Made by a program: the position numbers and the translations under genes
In this document: in pieces, positions 1-9,986 of the stretch
How positions within the stretch are numbered: the stretch's first letter is position 1
Layout: the number at the start of each line of letters is the position of its first letter
The notes under the pieces: model-generated
Told to the model about the DNA's origin: nothing
The model's input: the letters and a program-made list of their open reading frames with translations, nothing else
The model's database searches: none
NCBI GenBank assembly: GCA_027596075.1
Contig: JADGJC010000411.1
Location: forward strand, 1-30,580
Direction: 5' to 3'
DNA from: Rhizophlyctis rosea
Lineage: Eukaryota; Chytridiomycota; Chytridiomycetes; Rhizophlyctidales; Rhizophlyctidaceae
DNA length: 30,580 bases

Positions 1-1784
1 GGGATGCCTAGATGTGGGACGTCGAGGGCGGCGCAAACTCGGACGGGCTTTGACTTCGCTGATACTTGGTCGGGGTTGTCAGAGGTGGGCTACGGGGGTG
101 TGACTCGCTGCAGAGGCACTGGGGAAGCTGTGGGAGAGCAGACGACCCACCACCAATTCGCTTAGGTACCACGTGTCGTTTTGCTTATGCGTTGATTAAA
201 AAAATAGTTATATTTAGATGTAGGGCTTCGTGGGCGTTGCTACATGTGGTGGAGTGCTACAATTGCTTCATTTTGCCTTTTTTAGTTTAATCTCATGAGT
301 GGGCGTGACTCAGGGGTGGTTGTGGACGAATTGTATATACTTTGGGCTTCGGCTTAGTGTCAAGAAACTTTGTCTTTGTCGCATGTTCACATTAGTTCAG
401 TTTCAAGATCTCAATACCGTGCTGAGCCGTCAGGGTCCACCTTGGCTGGTGGCACGGTTGGTACACGTCCTGCGGATGTGTAGGACGTGTCACCGGACCC
501 GCGTTACAGCTCAAATGATGTACTGACTTCCTGAGCTCATTATTCTTTCCCATGAAGAAATTCCACAGTCCCGCTAGCACCCGTGCGTAGCAGGCTGGAG
601 GGCTATTTCAGGTCCGCATGGGCCGCGAGAGCGAATTCATTTGGCTGCGTGGCAGCGGTTTCCGTCGGAGCACTTTTGGGACTGATTGTTAATCCAAAAA
701 TTGCGGAGCTCCTCCAAATGAATTTGCATTCGCATGTGGCTGTGCATGGTGATGCAGCAGGTGTCAGGCTACCTGGCGGTATGCGCCTGATGGGCAGATT
801 TCTTCATGCAGAAGAGTTCAACATGTAGCAAAGTGACGAACCCGTCACAGATAACCTCTTTCAATGCTGGGGAGGCATGGGGGGAACATGAGGGGAGGGA
901 GGGATGGGAATGGTGGGGTGTGTAGGGTATGGGAAGGCACACAGACACAAGCCAGCCCAGATCCACAATCCTTGTCATGCAAAAATTGCCTTTGCGGCTG
1001 TGCCTCCATCGATTGTGGCTGCGCATTGTCCTTTTCGGGATCTTCGCGATGTGGCGCTGGCTCTTTGTGCCACCCCTCGCCGTAACTGGGCCAGCACGTG
1101 CAATGAATGCCACAACTCGCCAGGGACTAGGACTACACACAAGGTATTGCAACTCCTATCACCCTGAGCTAAAGTCCAACGGGGCACAACAAGGGGCTCA
1201 GTGGTTGTACAGACTAAAACAAGCTATATTATTTCCAGCAATATTTTCAAAATTGGTAGCTAAAATGGTTATGCAATCCATCCAGGCGTTCTCGCCTGAA
1301 AAATAGCCTTTTATGGTCAAACCTTGGCTCTGCCAAGCACCATGGTTGGGTCGGTCGGACTTTACCTATACCGCTAAAGTTGGTTGGCTTATATGTGTAC
1401 ACTCTTATACCGGCAAATGAAGTTAGGGTATTCCAGCTCATCCACTTCTTTTAAATCAAGGCTCGGAAGGAAAAGACTTTGCATGTCGTACATTTGAACG
1501 AGCGGGAACCTCACTAACCTTCCCCAACTGAACTACCGCATTGAGATTTCCAAAATACCGGTACGTTGACAGAAATCACGAAATACTACTACTGCATACA
1601 GCTATACAACCCTTACCCTCCAGCACTCACTGGCCGCGTCCCGATTGGGACCTTGACGTGTACCGGCGGCAGCTGCTTATTCTCCACACCAACCATCCCT
1701 TCGCACCATACCAATTTACTAGGACTCTGCCACATGACTAACTCTTGATCCCGTACAGCTCCCCCACCCACATTATCAAACTGC
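1..1784. other. No gene recognised
   Basis: Only short open frames of up to about 130 codons occur here, on both strands, none with a recognisable domain, a plausible splice chain or a membrane anchor. The stretch is best treated as intergenic or decayed sequence to the left of the glycan cluster. Confidence 0.5.
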
Positions 1785-3221
1785 TTAATGGTCATATTCT
1801 GGACCTTTTCCCGTCGCACGCTCCTCATACTCTCCACTACTATATGAAACCCTCACATCCGGAACTACTAGCACACGAGCATAGCCCGCTGATTGATAGT
1901 CATTGCACAGAAGTGAACACTCGGATGCTTCACACTCAGATTCCTGAAGTTTTCCTGACCGGAAGCGAATGGGGTTGGTCTTTCGAATCAAAGGCTCGGC
2001 CCGAAGGATCGCCATTCCAGTTCAACAGCACTGAGCCTGAAACGGCAGGGAGGAGCGCATGCGCTCTTTGGATGGTTCGTGCGTCGGGATCTCGGTGTTT
2101 GGGTTCCCTGGCACGAAGTTGTCTCCTGCTATGCTGCGTGCCACCCTGTGTTTATGGAGGTTTTACGATGAGTGAGAGAGCGATCACAGAGGCATTGAGC
2201 CACAACTGACTGGCTTGCATTCTGTTCTTGTCTTCCTAGACTTACCAAGTATCGTAAAATGCCGGTCCTCTTTCCTTCATTCTTCACATGCCAAGGCCAC
2301 CAAAAATCAAGCCCACAAGTAATATCTGAATCTTGCATCACACTCTGATGCACCAACTCCAAGACATCCTCCGCACAGTAAGTGATATCGTTGATGAAGA
2401 TGACATGACTCCAACTTCCATCATTGGAAGAATATAAGGACGCCATAGCGTTATTGCGGATTTCTGCTAGGCGTACGATACGGTTGATTTTGTCTCTGGG
2501 GGGTGATAGAGATGTGGTAATGTTATGCGATACGGACAAGATGGTGAGGAGGGTATCAAAGTGGTGCAGGAGTGTTTAGTCCCGTCTCCGCTGTCGCTTT
2601 CAAAAATGGAAATGAACACCTTGGATGGACCCAGGTGGTGCGTTAACCGAATGAGCTGAGTGAACATATTTGGAGCTACATGTTCGGAGTTATGTAGATT
2701 CACCGCTATGTAGTATTTGCCCGGTTGCGTGCGAAGATATGCGAAGCGGGGATGCGATGTGATTTGACGTGTTTGTTGGTGAGGAATAGCGTGGAGAGCA
2801 ATGATCAATCGGGGCGATGTGCAGGATCGATGCAAGCAAGGAGGTCAGGAACGCTTCATGTGACGATGATCGAGACGATGGGAGGATAGAGAGGTCGGAT
2901 CTAAGAAAATGTGAAACTAACGCGCGGAAATCTTCATCCTGATACGATCGGTCATTATGTAGCACTAAGTCAGCAAAAACAACAATCATACCAAAACGCA
3001 CCTTTTGCTTTGCATCCATAGACAATCCGATGCCTTCCGGGACTTTCAAACTTTTCTCTTCGATCAGATGGAACCCATCCCGCCCACAGCTTCTCCGTAG
3101 ACCCTATGAGCCACTTCTGTTCCATGTTCGCAGCCGGTGTATCATGATGTGATTGTATTCGCCGTAGTTTGCCAGGACACCCCAAACCATAAACTATCAA
3201 AATGAAGAGAACGACTCCCAC
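1785..3221 (-). pseudogene. Decayed GT69 (CAP59/CMT1-type) mannosyltransferase
   Basis: The family transfers mannose in alpha-1,3 linkage during fungal capsule and cell-wall glycan synthesis. Pieces seen in order on the minus strand: a hydrophobic N-terminal anchor (about 3221-3165); a block with YYIAVNLHNSEH and FISIFESDSGDGT (about 2715-2578); RLAEIRNNAM, then HVIFINDITYCAEDVLELVHQS (about 2480-2340); FYDTW and VARSIAGDNF across an apparent 100-nt intron (2146-2245); and a C-terminal block with NPIRFRSGKL, ECEASECSLLCNDY and RVLVVPDVRVSYS ending in a TAA at 1785-1787. These match the GT69 layout. The blocks are not joined by one frame: there is a one-base shift at an A run near 2575, another shift near 2265-2275, a TGA at 2022-2024 where the family has CCWNG, and no clean 5' exon. 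Neighbouring long genes are undamaged, so real decay is likelier than sequencing error. Confidence 0.75.
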
Positions 3222-4401
3222 AATCCGCTTGCATTGTGACAGTTAAAGCTTCCCCAAAATGGTCGGCCAAATGGGAGGATACTACTTCTCATCCGCATGA
3301 TCAAGGCTCGTCTGAAATTGCTCTTCAATGAGGCGACATGAAGTACAGCAACCTGGTGCCATCGAAACCATTTTTTGGGAATAGCTTCAATCGAGTTAAT
3401 CGTGTTGGAAATGATTAACTTTATCACCAAAATGTGTGATGACGTAAGATTTTCAGCTTTGGCCCCCAATCGATGTAAACAAACAAATTCGCTTTCAGCC
3501 AAAACCGTTGGATGGGTCTTACATTGGGAAAGTGGAATCACGAGAACTCTTTATCATCATCGCGGTTGTAGCCTCGGCACTCAAACGCAAAAGCGGATGT
3601 ATGCGGATCGAAGGGGTTGACAAGTCCTTGGATGGGAGTCGCAGTGATTCCGGTAAGTTTGTGCAGGAGTACTACGTACTCACAGTCAGAAGATTGTACA
3701 CAAGATGTTACCATTTCAACGATCAATCCAGTGCATCATGAAGGAAATCGGACCCTTGCCATTTCATCGAATTTTTCTATTATTCGTGAGAAATCTGTTG
3801 CGGAAAGCTGTTGATGAAGCAACAGAGACGAATTGAGACGCTGGAGCGTGGATGGATTCAATTCTCAACTCTTCTCCAAAAGACCTCTGTCCTCGTAGGG
3901 GGCTCGGAGGGCACTTGAGAGCTACTTACCCCTCCAGATTGCTTCAATAACAACTTTAACAACCACTCTGATTATGTTCGAGCACAATGAGCAGTGAACC
4001 CCGCGGGCACCCATGATTACAATAATTGAAGCTAATTGAATGTATTGTATTGTAAGCAAGAGGCAAGCCTCATCACTGATCAGCAACGTGTCGGAATTGT
4101 GTGGAGCAGGTCAGGCGTGGCGAAACAGGTCAACTAGTTGCGTTCAGATATGTGAGCTTATGTGTCTTGTCTTCTCTAGATATGTCTAAGTTCAGCTACA
4201 ACTTTGAGCCTGTAGGATCACAGTAATTTTAGCCAGTTGTGTAACGGCTAAGTAAGACATGGCTGGTTGTGTCTTGTCGTTTCTTGACGAAAATCTGAAT
4301 GCGACCACTACTGATTTCATCTCAGAACTTTTACTGGTCTGAGGAACTTTGTTGAGCCCTGTTGGAAAGTTGGCACTTGGGGCTTCGGGGTCCTCCTCGC
4401 G
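3222..4401. other. No intact gene; unexplained fragments
   Basis: Open frames stay below 115 codons. A minus-strand piece at 3538-3726 (containing PFDPHTSAFAFECRGYN) has a coding look but no family I recognise and no clear splice partners. It may belong to another decayed gene. Confidence 0.4.
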
Positions 4402-4963
4402 TCAAAATAGGGAACTTTGCTCAATGAGCCTCTCCCAACTCTCCCACCTCTTCTTACTTTGCTCTGGAACCGAAATGATGAGGTTCTTAGACGATGAGAA
4501 GGCATCAAAATAATAGAAGGGCTTAATGCCAGTCTCATTGGCTCACTGTTCAAAGCGGACGAATCGGAGATGCACATTTGGATGGCGAAAGTTTTCAAAC
4601 GCAATTTGTTTTACAACTCCTGGAAAACGAAATTGGACTGCGATGTAGGATGACACAATTGCTGCCACAGTCCAGATACCTAAACGAATTCCTTACCTCT
4701 CGTGGGACACGGCGGGTCTGTGTGGTTGCATGAGTCAGATGTAATCCACTCGGGAGGGATATCCGTGCACCAATGATCCTTCTCTTCATTGCGTAATCAA
4801 GTGACCATTTATGGGCCCGCTCTCCGAATAGTGAATACACCAGTCTGCTCTGCTTTCGTGCATCGTTATTTCTGAGGTTGACCACAAGGTTATCTTGTGT
4901 TTTCTTTGGTCTGGCAGTGCTTGGCCCGAGTTGAAGGATTGGAAAAGTTCTACGCAACCTCAT
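4402..4963 (-). pseudogene. Unidentified decayed protein gene
   Basis: I do not recognise the family. On the minus strand a coding-like exon (KDHWCTDIPPEWI, then DSCNHTDPPCPTR, about 4790-4697) is followed by a good intron, 4620-4696, with GTAAGG donor and TTTTCCAG acceptor, phase 1. The next exon gives FENFRHPNVHLRFVRFEQ, then a TGA at 4543-4545. The same frame continues with NETGIKPFYYFDAFSSSKN and KKRWESWERLIEQ to a second TGA at 4402-4404. Upstream, HKWSLDYAMKR lies in a different frame, implying a one-base shift near 4790. The well-formed intron and aromatic-rich, low-redundancy peptide suggest a former gene; the shift and the internal TGA suggest it is broken. It lies head to head with the UDP-xylose synthase. 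Confidence 0.45.
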
Positions 4964-5156
4964 GTCTCCCCACGCTGTTATTTATTCAAGCCCGGATGGG
5001 CCGGGCATACTTAGATTGATTACGATCGGAACTCCCGTGCGTCTCCCTTGATGACGGCTCGCGCCTGACGGCCAAAATCTCCGAAAGTGGCTGTGGATCT
5101 GAGCTGATGTAATTGAGCAGATTGATTACTGCATTTGATGCTCTCCCCGTCCCTGT

Positions 5157-5163
5157 TATATAA
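5157..5163 (+). promoter_or_regulatory. TATA box of the UDP-xylose synthase gene
   Basis: The sequence TATATAA lies 71 nt before the ATG at 5228. With initiation about 30 nt downstream of the TATA box, 5228 is the first ATG in the transcript, which supports that start. Confidence 0.6.
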
Positions 5164-5227
5164 GCGCTGGTCTGATGGATGAAAGAGCACATTCACTGCA
5201 TATCTTTGACGAAAAAAACAAAGAATC

Positions 5228-6657
5228 ATGAACACAATCGAAATCTTGGAGAAATCCACCAATGGCGACCCACCCTGTGTCCTGGAGGAAATACATGCCA
5301 CCAACAACAGGAAAACCGGGCCTGCAACATCGTGCTCCAACATTGCCCCACATCACCCTGGAAGGGAATCCATCGACCCCAGCGTACTCAAGCAGCTTTA
5401 TCTTCCTACGCCTTCCAGTCCATTGAAGAGCATCCTGGTGGAGTATCATCCTCTTGACCACACGGTGGAGCGGCTTTCCGCCACTGCGCGCAAGAGAATT
5501 CTTGTGACTGGTGGAGCAGGCTTTGTCGGCTCGCATCTCGTAGATAGATTGATGCTCCAAGGTCATGAAGTCGTCGTGTTAGATAACTTCTTCACCGGAA
5601 GCAAACGGAACGTCGAGCATTGGCTGGGTCATCGCAATTTTGAGTTGATTCGACATGATATCATAAGTAATATTTTGCTTTTTTCAGGGGTTGTGTGTTG
5701 AGTGTGTTGGCATCAAACAATACTGATTTGCGGCATACTTTTAGACCCCATCTTCCTGGAAGTGGATCAAATTTATCATCTGGCATGCCCCGCGTCGCCA
5801 GTGCATTATCAATATAATGCCGTCAAGACGATAAAGACAAATGTTCAGGGGACGTTGAACATGCTCGGTCTGGCGAAGCGGGTGAAGGCGCGAATGCTGA
5901 TTACATCTACATCTGGTGAGAATTACTCGACGGATGTGCAGATCTATCCAAATAAAGGGAAAATGCTCATATTGTTTCAACAGAGGTCTATGGTGATCCT
6001 ACTGAACACCCACAAAAGGAAACCTACTGGGGCCATGTCAATCCAGTAAGTCTTTAGACGGATCATCAATGTTGGACCAACTGACGAAGTCTTACCACTC
6101 CGTGTTTTTAGATAGGCCCACGAGCATGTTACGACGAAGGCAAACGAGTTGCGGAAACTCTTGCTTACGCGTACGCTAATCAAGATGGAGTCGACATCCG
6201 CATCGCCCGCATATTCAACACCTATGGTCCACGCATGAACTTAGAAGACGGACGTGTTGTCTCCAACTTCGTCCATCAAGCCCTGCAAGGAAAAGACCTC
6301 ACGGTCTATGGAACGGGGAAGCAAACTCGATCCTTGCAATACATCCACGATCTCATCGACGGATTACTAAGTCTGATGCAGTCCAATTGTACGGATCCTG
6401 TCAACCTAGGAAATCCTGAGGAATACACTATATTAGAAATTGCGGACTTGGTGTGCAAGTCTGTGGGGAGCGAATCGCGGGTCGTGCACCTTCCGGCTGT
6501 TGTTGATGATCCTCAGAGGCGGCGCCCGGATACCACTAGGGCAATGGAGAAGCTGGGATGGCGGCCTCGGTTCCCGGCGGTCTACGGGATTAGCGAGACG
6601 GTGGAATATTTTCGGTACGTACTTGGGGCAAATGAGGGAGTTAGGAAACGGGAGTAG
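5228..6657 (+). CDS. UXS1: UDP-glucuronate decarboxylase (UDP-xylose synthase)
   Basis: Converts UDP-glucuronic acid to UDP-xylose with bound NAD (EC 4.1.1.35). Exons 5228-5666, 5745-5915, 5984-6045 and 6112-6657 give 405 residues; all introns are GT-AG and the junctions restore conserved family sequence. It is an extended short-chain dehydrogenase: the Rossmann motif TGGAGFVGS is at about 94-102, the family signature [13 protein letters not shown] follows, STSE at 201-204, and the catalytic Y231-x3-K235 is in [10 protein letters not shown]. The GRVVSNFV and YGTGKQTRS segments typical of UXS are intact. The first 90 residues are polar with no membrane segment, so the enzyme is probably cytosolic, unlike the anchored animal UXS. 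It uses the product of the dehydrogenase 3.3 kb downstream on the same strand. No lesion was seen. Confidence 0.96.
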
Positions 6658-7412
6658 CTCGGTGTTGATAGTTGTAAATTTTGATTTTTCTAATATGCGA
6701 TGCTTGCTATTGATCCGGCTTGACGAGCCAGCTGCGCTCCTTATTGTCAATATACTATGGTGAGCTCATACTGTTGAAAATGCGCGACAACGAGACTGCT
6801 CTTTGACAACAAATCATTATTGAAAACCATTCAATTTTACTCCGGCAGCTCTTGGGGATGCTAATGATCAAAACCCACGGCATGGAGCACCTTTGTCTGT
6901 GAACTCATCCCATACATAACATTCAAGCAAGCGGAAGCACCAAAGTCACTAGCCAAATCAAGCGAGTCCTTGAACGTGAAGCGGGCCATGCCTGTATCCT
7001 GTATCCCGTAAGCATTGCATGGCCCAGTTCACATTGCGCCTCAAAATTGCATGACTGTGCCGCACAGACAGCAATCAACCGGGTCATGTCATTTTTGTTA
7101 CTTACACATCCCAAACAGGGCAAAGTGGTTGGTTTAACCAGCCACCCATCAACTGATGCATACATGAGGGAATCAGATGTTGATGTGGTTTGCTTAAACA
7201 CCCCAATCCACTGCAAAAATCTGGTCGCAACTCACAACAACAAACAGTAAACAAAGTTGAACAACCATCCCGCGTCAAGCCCCGGAGCCACCATCTCTTG
7301 CCCATACAGCATGCACTTATACTACACGCCACTTGCTGCAGTTTTTATTGATCACATCCTTTTCGCAACAGATTTCATTCCAAAGTACTTCTTCATTGGA
7401 ATATATATCGTC
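6658..7412. other. Intergenic, no gene recognised
   Basis: Spacer between the UXS gene and the first transporter. An open frame runs from about 7257 in phase with the transporter's first exon and holds an alternative ATG at 7311. Otherwise nothing is recognisable. Confidence 0.5.
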
Positions 7413-8917
7413 ATGACGAACGCAGGGACATCCTCATTGACGGGAGCTGGATACATTTGGTGAGACCGCGGTATTGCAATCCAATCACGTCAAACATTCT
7501 TATACGACTCATCCACTGGGAAAAAAAGCATCTGGATCTTCTTCTCAATATGTGTGATACTCTTCAACAAATATGTGTTTTCCACGGTTGGATTCGGTAA
7601 GTGACGCACTGCGCTGTTTTGTGCATGCATGGTCGTGCCGCCCTTCTCGAAGTTGCACTCAAACTCACCCAACTGGTTTGGATAGCATTCCCAACATTTC
7701 TGACAACATGGCACATGCTGTTTGCGACCATTGCAACGCGAATCCTACGAAGGACAACCAAGCTGCTTGACGGAGTGGACAAAGTGACAATGACATGGTC
7801 AATCTACCGCCGTGCCGTACTACCCATTGCTGTCGTGTTTTCGATTGCGCTGGTTTCCTCCAACTATGCGTACCTGTATCTCTCGGTTGCGTTTATCCAG
7901 ATGTTGAAGGTATTGTAGATTGACTCAAGAGTTGGACGGCGTGTGTCGGTTCTCCTGATTCTTCTGGGCGGGTTTTCTGCACTAACAGGCGCTTACACCA
8001 GTTGTCGTACTGATTTTCGACGCCATGATCAACGGAAGGAAGGTGGAGCGTGGCGAACTTCCGATCGTACTGTTGATAGTTGGGGGCACCCTGATTGCGG
8101 CGATTGGTGACTTGGATTACGTCGCATTGGGAGTGATATTACAATTGATAGCTCTCATATGCGAGGCTTTGCGATTGGTGTTTGTTCAGAAGCTATTGGC
8201 AGGGAACGACATTCAGTTGGATCCTTTATCTGGCCTCTATCACTTTGCTCCGGTAAGAACTCTTTGAAAAACCACTTTCGTGCTCTGATGGTGATCCAAG
8301 TGAGCTTCTAGGTTTGCACTGTTTTGAACGTTGTAGCATGCTATATCCTCGAGGGTGATACATTAACGTTGGACGCAATTCGGCAAGCCGGCGTGGGTCT
8401 GCTGTTTGCTAATGCTGCTGTAGCATTTTGCCTCAATGTGGCTGTCGTCTATCTGGTGAGCCTCGTTTGTTGCCTCTGACAACTGCTACAGCCCGGTTAA
8501 TGGATTGGATATCAGGTGGCGAATACATCATCTTTAATTCTTTGTCTTTCTGGGATCGGTAAAGATATAGCATTAGTGATCTTGTCCACCTTCTTTTGGC
8601 ACAAGCACCTGACGTGGACGGAAATTATTGGTTATGGTGTGGCTCTTTGCGGTCTTTTCATTTACAAGACGAGGAAAGCCTTCTGGTGGGACTTCAGCTT
8701 CAAGGACCTTTTCTTATCTGCGAGGACTAGGATGACCCCGGGGTATGAGCTTTTGTCAGGAGGTTCATTCGGTGGTCCAAATAGCACTCGCGAGAAAGAT
8801 TTGGAGCACGGGCATCCGCCAACGGATTTGGACCTGATGGAAGCTCTGAAAGGGGTTGCGATGTCGGACGCTAAAACGGAAGTGAAATCAGGGACTACTC
8901 CATCCGCCAAGTATTAG
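7413..8917 (+). CDS. Nucleotide-sugar / triose-phosphate translocator family transporter
   Basis: Probable Golgi nucleotide-sugar antiporter. Exons 7413-7459, 7529-7596, 7686-7909, 7989-8252, 8312-8455 and 8516-8917 give 382 residues. Family landmarks in order: WIFFS..VILFNKYVFST in the first membrane segment, FPTFLTTWHMLFATIATR, SSNYAYLYLSVAFIQMLKALTPV, a central run of hydrophobic helices, NTSSLILCLSGIGKDI, then a last helix and a charged C-terminal tail of about 75 residues facing the cytosol. About ten membrane segments fit the TPT branch of the drug/metabolite superfamily. The first intron (7460-7528) ends in an A-run before its AG, an unusual acceptor, but splicing there restores the expected helix. 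The start could be the in-frame ATG at 7311, adding 34 residues. Its place between UXS and UGD suggests UDP-Xyl, UDP-GlcA or UDP-Rha as substrate; the sequence alone cannot decide. Confidence 0.88.
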
Positions 8918-9336
8918 CCATAAAAGCTCATTAATCAGAATGTTTGCCTAAAAGGCTCAATGATTATACATTGTACGTTCGTCCCTGCATTCTTGTTTGT
9001 GGCTCCAACTGCACCGCGGTGACTTCACTTTTTGCTCATCGATAGTATCCGCATTAGCCTCATCAATCAGCACTATGGTCGCTCCCCAGTAACTCCAGGA
9101 ATCTGCTCCGTGTACATCGACGCGGTTTTTGAGATTTGATTTTTTATTCATTGCTGCGTGATTACCGAGTTTGAAATCTGAACATATATGATGTTCAATA
9201 TTCATTCAGAAGGTCTCTTGTGAGATATACAGAATGGCGATCTTGTGAAGCAAGCAATTGTCAGAACACTTCAATGGACAATGCGATGGCATTAAATTCT
9301 GCAAGGTTGCCACCGTGCCACCGAGGCTTGGTTCAT

Positions 9337-9609
9337 TTTCATTTCATTAACGTGATGACTGTGCCACCAACCCATTGGGGGGTGCAATGACTGCAATGAC
9401 TGCAATCCTGGTGCACCCCAGAGCCCCAAAGTAGCTCAAAGTCCCAAACTACCACAATGACACGGTAGTCGGGCAATGCGCGTTGAAATGCAGACCAGTT
9501 CAATCGAATGGCGCCCGTCCCAACCAATTGTTGGATAATTCATCAGTTAGTCAGCAAAAGATTACCACCATTATTTTCGCGCGGCCCCTGGAATATTAAT
9601 GAAATGAAA
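9337..9609. repeat. Spaced inverted repeat (14-nt arms)
   Basis: TTTCATTTCATTAA at 9337-9350 is the exact reverse complement of TTAATGAAATGAAA at 9596-9609, enclosing 245 nt. The arms are low in complexity (repeats of GAAAT), so chance is a real possibility. No target duplication was found. Confidence 0.35.
9379..9419. repeat. Tandem 9-nt repeat within a hairpin
   Basis: The unit TGCAATGAC occurs 2.7 times at 9383-9406. It is flanked by GGGGTGCA (9379-9386) and its reverse complement TGCACCCC (9412-9419). Function unknown. Confidence 0.4.
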
Positions 9610-9986
9610 TGAAACGACCTTCCGCGTGATGAATACAACGATAACACAAGTTACACAAACACACAATTCACATCCAAACAATGATGCCTGCCCGCCAACT
9701 CGGGCAAGGAATTGAACGACCCACATGAATCACCTTGTTCATTTGCTGAAACAGATTCAGTCGCTTGTTCTTAGCATCAACGTCTAAATCATAGCTAATT
9801 CATTTGCGCTGCACAGTCAATTGCCCATATCAACCACTCGTGGTCTGCAGACGAAACAGTTTTACTGTTTCAGTACTAACATGTCTCACGAGGCAAACAT
9901 TTGCCAAATTCTGCTTCTATTAAATTGAAGTGAGACCAAAGCAGAGTCAACGTCAGCAATATTGCACCATCACATTCGTTTCCCAC

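Larger units (their letters stand above)
8918..9986. other. Intergenic region upstream of UGD
   Basis: About 1.07 kb with no gene recognised. It contains a long-spaced inverted repeat (9337-9350 with 9596-9609) and a small tandem repeat inside a hairpin (9379-9419), described separately. No TATA box is obvious near the UGD start. Confidence 0.5.

Noticed and set aside
769..1152. Minus-strand open frame of 127 codons
   Set aside because: Composition is arbitrary, it overlaps several other frames of similar quality, and it has no recognisable domain.
5179..5457. Alternative plus-strand frame overlapping the first UXS exon
   Set aside because: It lies in a different frame from the conserved Rossmann fold and its translation has no family character.
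9930..9986. Upstream extension of UGD
   Set aside because: It begins with GTG and adds no conserved sequence; the ATG at 9987 gives the usual spacing to the Rossmann motif.
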